Shown here piece by piece: positions 62,166-64,000 of a stretch of 64,000 bases of DNA. How positions within the stretch are numbered: the first letter of the stretch is position 1; each line of letters opens with the position of its first letter. The notes under the pieces are model-generated. The model saw only the letters and a list, made by a program, of their open reading frames with translations, was not told the origin of the DNA and ran no database searches. Both the position numbers and the translations under genes were made by a program. The stretch is from contig CABYRQ010000001.1 in NCBI GenBank assembly GCA_902521485.1, positions 186,001-250,000 of the forward strand, in the 5' to 3' direction. The stretch comes from an uncultured Alphaproteobacteria bacterium. GTDB lineage: Bacteria; Pseudomonadota; Alphaproteobacteria; HIMB59.

Positions 62166-63088
62166 TTATAAAGTAATTCCTCTTTGTATGGCATCGAATT
62201 TGCTGCTCCCTCCCTTGTAACAGAAACACCTGCCACAAGATTAGCAAACTCAATAGCTTCTTTGTAGTTTTTATTTTGTGAGATTGCCACACTTAGAGCC
62301 CCATTAAAAGCATCTCCCGCACCTGTTGTGTCAACTACTGGTTTTTTTAGATTTGAAGCAGGTACTATAAACTCCTCTTTATTGTTTTTAAAATAACAAC
62401 CATTTTCTCCAAGTGTAATAATTATATTCTTTATCCCTTTGTCTAAAAAAAAACTTCCTGCTTTTTTACAGTCTTCCTCATTTTTAATTGATTGACCGTA
62501 ATAAAAACTTGCCTCCGTTTCATTGGGGGTAAAAAAATCAAAATATTGAAAGTTATCATTAGTTATTTCACTGGCGGGTGCTGGATTTAGAATTGTTGTA
62601 CAATTAAAATTTTTCGCTTTCTTTAGAGCATAGAGTGTTACCTCTTTTGGTGTCTCTAACTGAGTTAAAAAAACATTAGAAGACTCAATTATATTTAACT
62701 TTGAGTCGATTAAATTTTCATCAATTGTACCAGCAGCTCCTGGAACAACATTTATTGCATTTTGCCCAGTTTTTTCATTAATCAATATACCTGCAGCCCC
62801 AGTTGACTCATTTTCAGAGATAACCAAACCATCATAATTTATTTTATCTCTCTTGTATAAAGAGATTGCAAGATCGGCATAGCTATCTTTACCTACTTTA
62901 CTTATAAATGATACATTACCTCCTGCTCTAGCTGCTGCTATTGCTTGGTTAGACCCTTTACCACCTGGTCCGATGATGTATTTTTTTCCTAATATGGTTT
63001 GACCTGGTATTGGAATATCATTTGCAAAAAAACACAGATCTGCAACGAATATCCCAAATACACAAATACTCAATGATCTAGTACCCAA
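62162..63088 (-). CDS. rbsK: Ribokinase (PfkB family)
   Basis: This 308-residue protein has SICVFGIFVADLCFFANDIP, GKKYIIGPGGKGSNQAIAAARAG near residues 35-57 (PfkB signature 1, 'G..GGKGaNqA.aaarlG'), and VVDTTGAGDAFNGALSVAI near 250 (PfkB signature 2, with the catalytic Asp). Ribokinase fits the 'GGKGSNQA' form and the FucU/RbsD mutarotase gene upstream, which its start overlaps by 19 bases. It phosphorylates ribose or a similar pentose. Confidence 0.88.
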   Translation of the reverse strand: MGTRSLSICVFGIFVADLCFFANDIPIPGQTILGKKYIIGPGGKGSNQAIAAARAGGNVSFISKVGKDSYADLAISLYKRDKINYDGLVISENESTGAAGILINEKTGQNAINVVPGAAGTIDENLIDSKLNIIESSNVFLTQLETPKEVTLYALKKAKNFNCTTILNPAPASEITNDNFQYFDFFTPNETEASFYYGQSIKNEEDCKKAGSFFLDKGIKNIIITLGENGCYFKNNKEEFIVPASNLKKPVVDTTGAGDAFNGALSVAISQNKNYKEAIEFANLVAGVSVTREGAANSMPYKEELLYK

Positions 63089-63528
63089 ACAGTACCATCA
63101 GGTTTAACAACTCCTTTAGTTAAGATAAAGCATCCAAATGGTCTGGTTTCGTTTGTTGTTATTATGGCAAATGCCTTTTTGGCTTCATCATAAAATTTAA
63201 ACCTTTCAATAGATGAAATTTTCCAATGCTCTCCTGAGATTTTCTTAGTTATGTCAATTATTTCTTGATGAACTTCATTTAATTGATCTGGATTTCCATC
63301 AATTTCCATCCTTTGAATAGGAGAGTCGACAAAGCTATCTAGAGGAAATATGGAGAGTATAGCCTCGGCAGCTCTTGCAGCATTTACACCATCAATACGA
63401 TGAACTCTGGAGTTCATCGAATAGGCGGGAAAATTTGAGTCACATAAAATTAATTTATCTCCATGTCCCATCGCTCTTAAAGTATGCAAAACCTCTGGAC
63501 TAAGAATTGGATCAATTTTAATAAGCAT
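63070..63528 (-). CDS. FucU/RbsD-family sugar mutarotase
   Basis: This 152-residue protein has the family core LSPEVLHTLRAMGHGDKLILCDSNFPA ('L.PelL..La.mGHgD.ivi.DanFPa') at residues 8-34, with catalytic His in MGHGD. The later FDEA-like block is FYDEAKKAFAIITTNETRPFGCFILTKGVV (FucU 'e.R.YgnvilkKGVi'), and DGTVWVLDH ends the protein. It interconverts pyranose and furanose or anomers of fucose or ribose. It feeds the ribokinase downstream. FucU rather than RbsD is favoured by the length and the C-terminal block. Confidence 0.88.
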   Translation of the reverse strand: MLIKIDPILSPEVLHTLRAMGHGDKLILCDSNFPAYSMNSRVHRIDGVNAARAAEAILSIFPLDSFVDSPIQRMEIDGNPDQLNEVHQEIIDITKKISGEHWKISSIERFKFYDEAKKAFAIITTNETRPFGCFILTKGVVKPDGTVWVLDH

Positions 63529-63567
63529 ATAACATAGAACTAAATTAATTCGTTAAATTCAACTTAA

Positions 63568-64000
63568 TTAATTAATCTTTACTGGTTTGGATCTTAGTTT
63601 TCCGACAGTCTCTAGCTCTGCTTTTCTACATAACTTTGGAGGGAGACCTTTATTTATTAGTTTTAAATCTTCAAACACTATTTCACCCATTTCATAAAAG
63701 ACAGACTCTAGAGCTCCCGCTCTGTGTGCTGAGAAAAGAATATTTTTAGATTTACGTATGGGATCATTTTTTTTTACTGGCTCCTCAGGAAATACATCTG
63801 TTGCAACTTTGATTTTTCTTTTTTTTGAAATTTTTAGTAGGTCTTTAAAATTCACTACATTAGCCCTACTTAGAATTAGTAAACAAGAATTTTGTTTCAT
63901 CAGACTCAGTAGCTTTTTATCAATCATATGTTTATTTTTTGTTGTGATAGAACTAAGAACATATATCACATCTGATTTTTTAAATATTTCATTAAGAGAA
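63568..64000 (-). CDS. D-2-hydroxyacid dehydrogenase-like protein, C-terminal part (cut by right edge)
   Basis: The minus-strand frame is open to the window end, giving about 143 residues. The sequence SDVIYVLSSITTKNKHMIDKK ('sDvv.l..plt..t...i'), LILSRANVVNFKDLLKI ('linvaRg.lvd...L'), IKVATDVFPEEPVKKNDPI ('aalDVf..EP......l') and NILFSAHRAGALESVF ('nvilTPHiag.') follow the NAD-dependent D-2-hydroxyacid dehydrogenase pattern. The Arg and the Glu are visible, and the catalytic His appears as SAHRAG. The start lies beyond the window. Confidence 0.85.
   Translation of the reverse strand, partial: SLNEIFKKSDVIYVLSSITTKNKHMIDKKLLSLMKQNSCLLILSRANVVNFKDLLKISKKRKIKVATDVFPEEPVKKNDPIRKSKNILFSAHRAGALESVFYEMGEIVFEDLKLINKGLPPKLCRKAELETVGKLRSKPVKIN

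Noticed and set aside
1-64000. CRISPR arrays, prophage, insertion sequences
   Set aside because: No regularly spaced repeats, no transposase or integrase, and no terminal inverted repeats were seen.

Overview
The window is AT-rich (roughly 30% GC by eye) and very tightly packed. It looks like a streamlined, free-living marine alphaproteobacterium of the SAR11 / HIMB59 / AEGEAN-169 kind. That placement is inference. It rests on alphaproteobacterial gene orders (aroA..rpsA-ihfB-pyrF-trpF-trpB-trpA-accD-folC and kdsD-lptC-lptA-lptB), Lys- and Asn-rich low-GC proteins, near-zero intergenic spacing, and tetrameric sarcosine oxidase and dimethylglycine dehydrogenase genes. No phage, insertion sequence or CRISPR array is visible.

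Layout. 1-682: the 3' end of a gene with a PD-(D/E)XK-like C-terminus, followed by a zinc-finger/WYL-like protein that sits in its -1 frame across an A10 run. 1000-4964: a fused beta-oxidation enzyme and an acyl-CoA synthetase. 4961-6293: a photolyase split into two genes in reversed domain order, plus a small zinc-ribbon gene. 6318-9214: 5-oxoprolinase PxpABC with a gamma-glutamylcyclotransferase-like gene, so one cluster both makes and opens 5-oxoproline. 9211-13030: small accessory genes (histidine phosphatase, HupE/UreJ-like and DUF4198-like proteins, a membrane protein, a glutathione transferase-like protein, a DCC thiol oxidoreductase). 13180-25042: a long leftward housekeeping block covering folate, fatty acid, tryptophan, pyrimidine, S1/IHF, shikimate, LPS transport and KDO genes. 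25078-36453: an NDUFA9-like protein, uppP, glutamate synthase and glycosyltransferases. 36556-43020: the translation block infC-rpmI-rplT-pheS-pheT-lepA, with a structured leader before rpmI.

43088-45776 is an accessory patch of surface-sugar genes around tRNA-Ser(GGA), including a frameshifted FkbM methyltransferase that lacks an intact reading frame. RmuC and an unknown protein follow. 47224-60007 is a leftward methylated-amine / C1 operon: ROK sugar kinase, phosphofructokinase, PhyH-like oxygenase, SoxBDAG, dimethylglycine dehydrogenase, a MetF-like reductase and a DmdA-like demethylase. Together these would strip methyl groups from dimethylglycine and sarcosine (and perhaps another methylated osmolyte) onto tetrahydrofolate. 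60100-64000 holds sugar genes: a Gfo/Idh/MocA oxidoreductase, an aldo/keto reductase, ribokinase, a FucU/RbsD mutarotase and a 2-hydroxyacid dehydrogenase cut by the right edge.

Across the window, four convergent gene pairs interlock their stop codons in 4 bp, and several divergent pairs start within a few bases of each other, often with GTG or TTG codons. Promoters and terminators must therefore lie largely inside genes.
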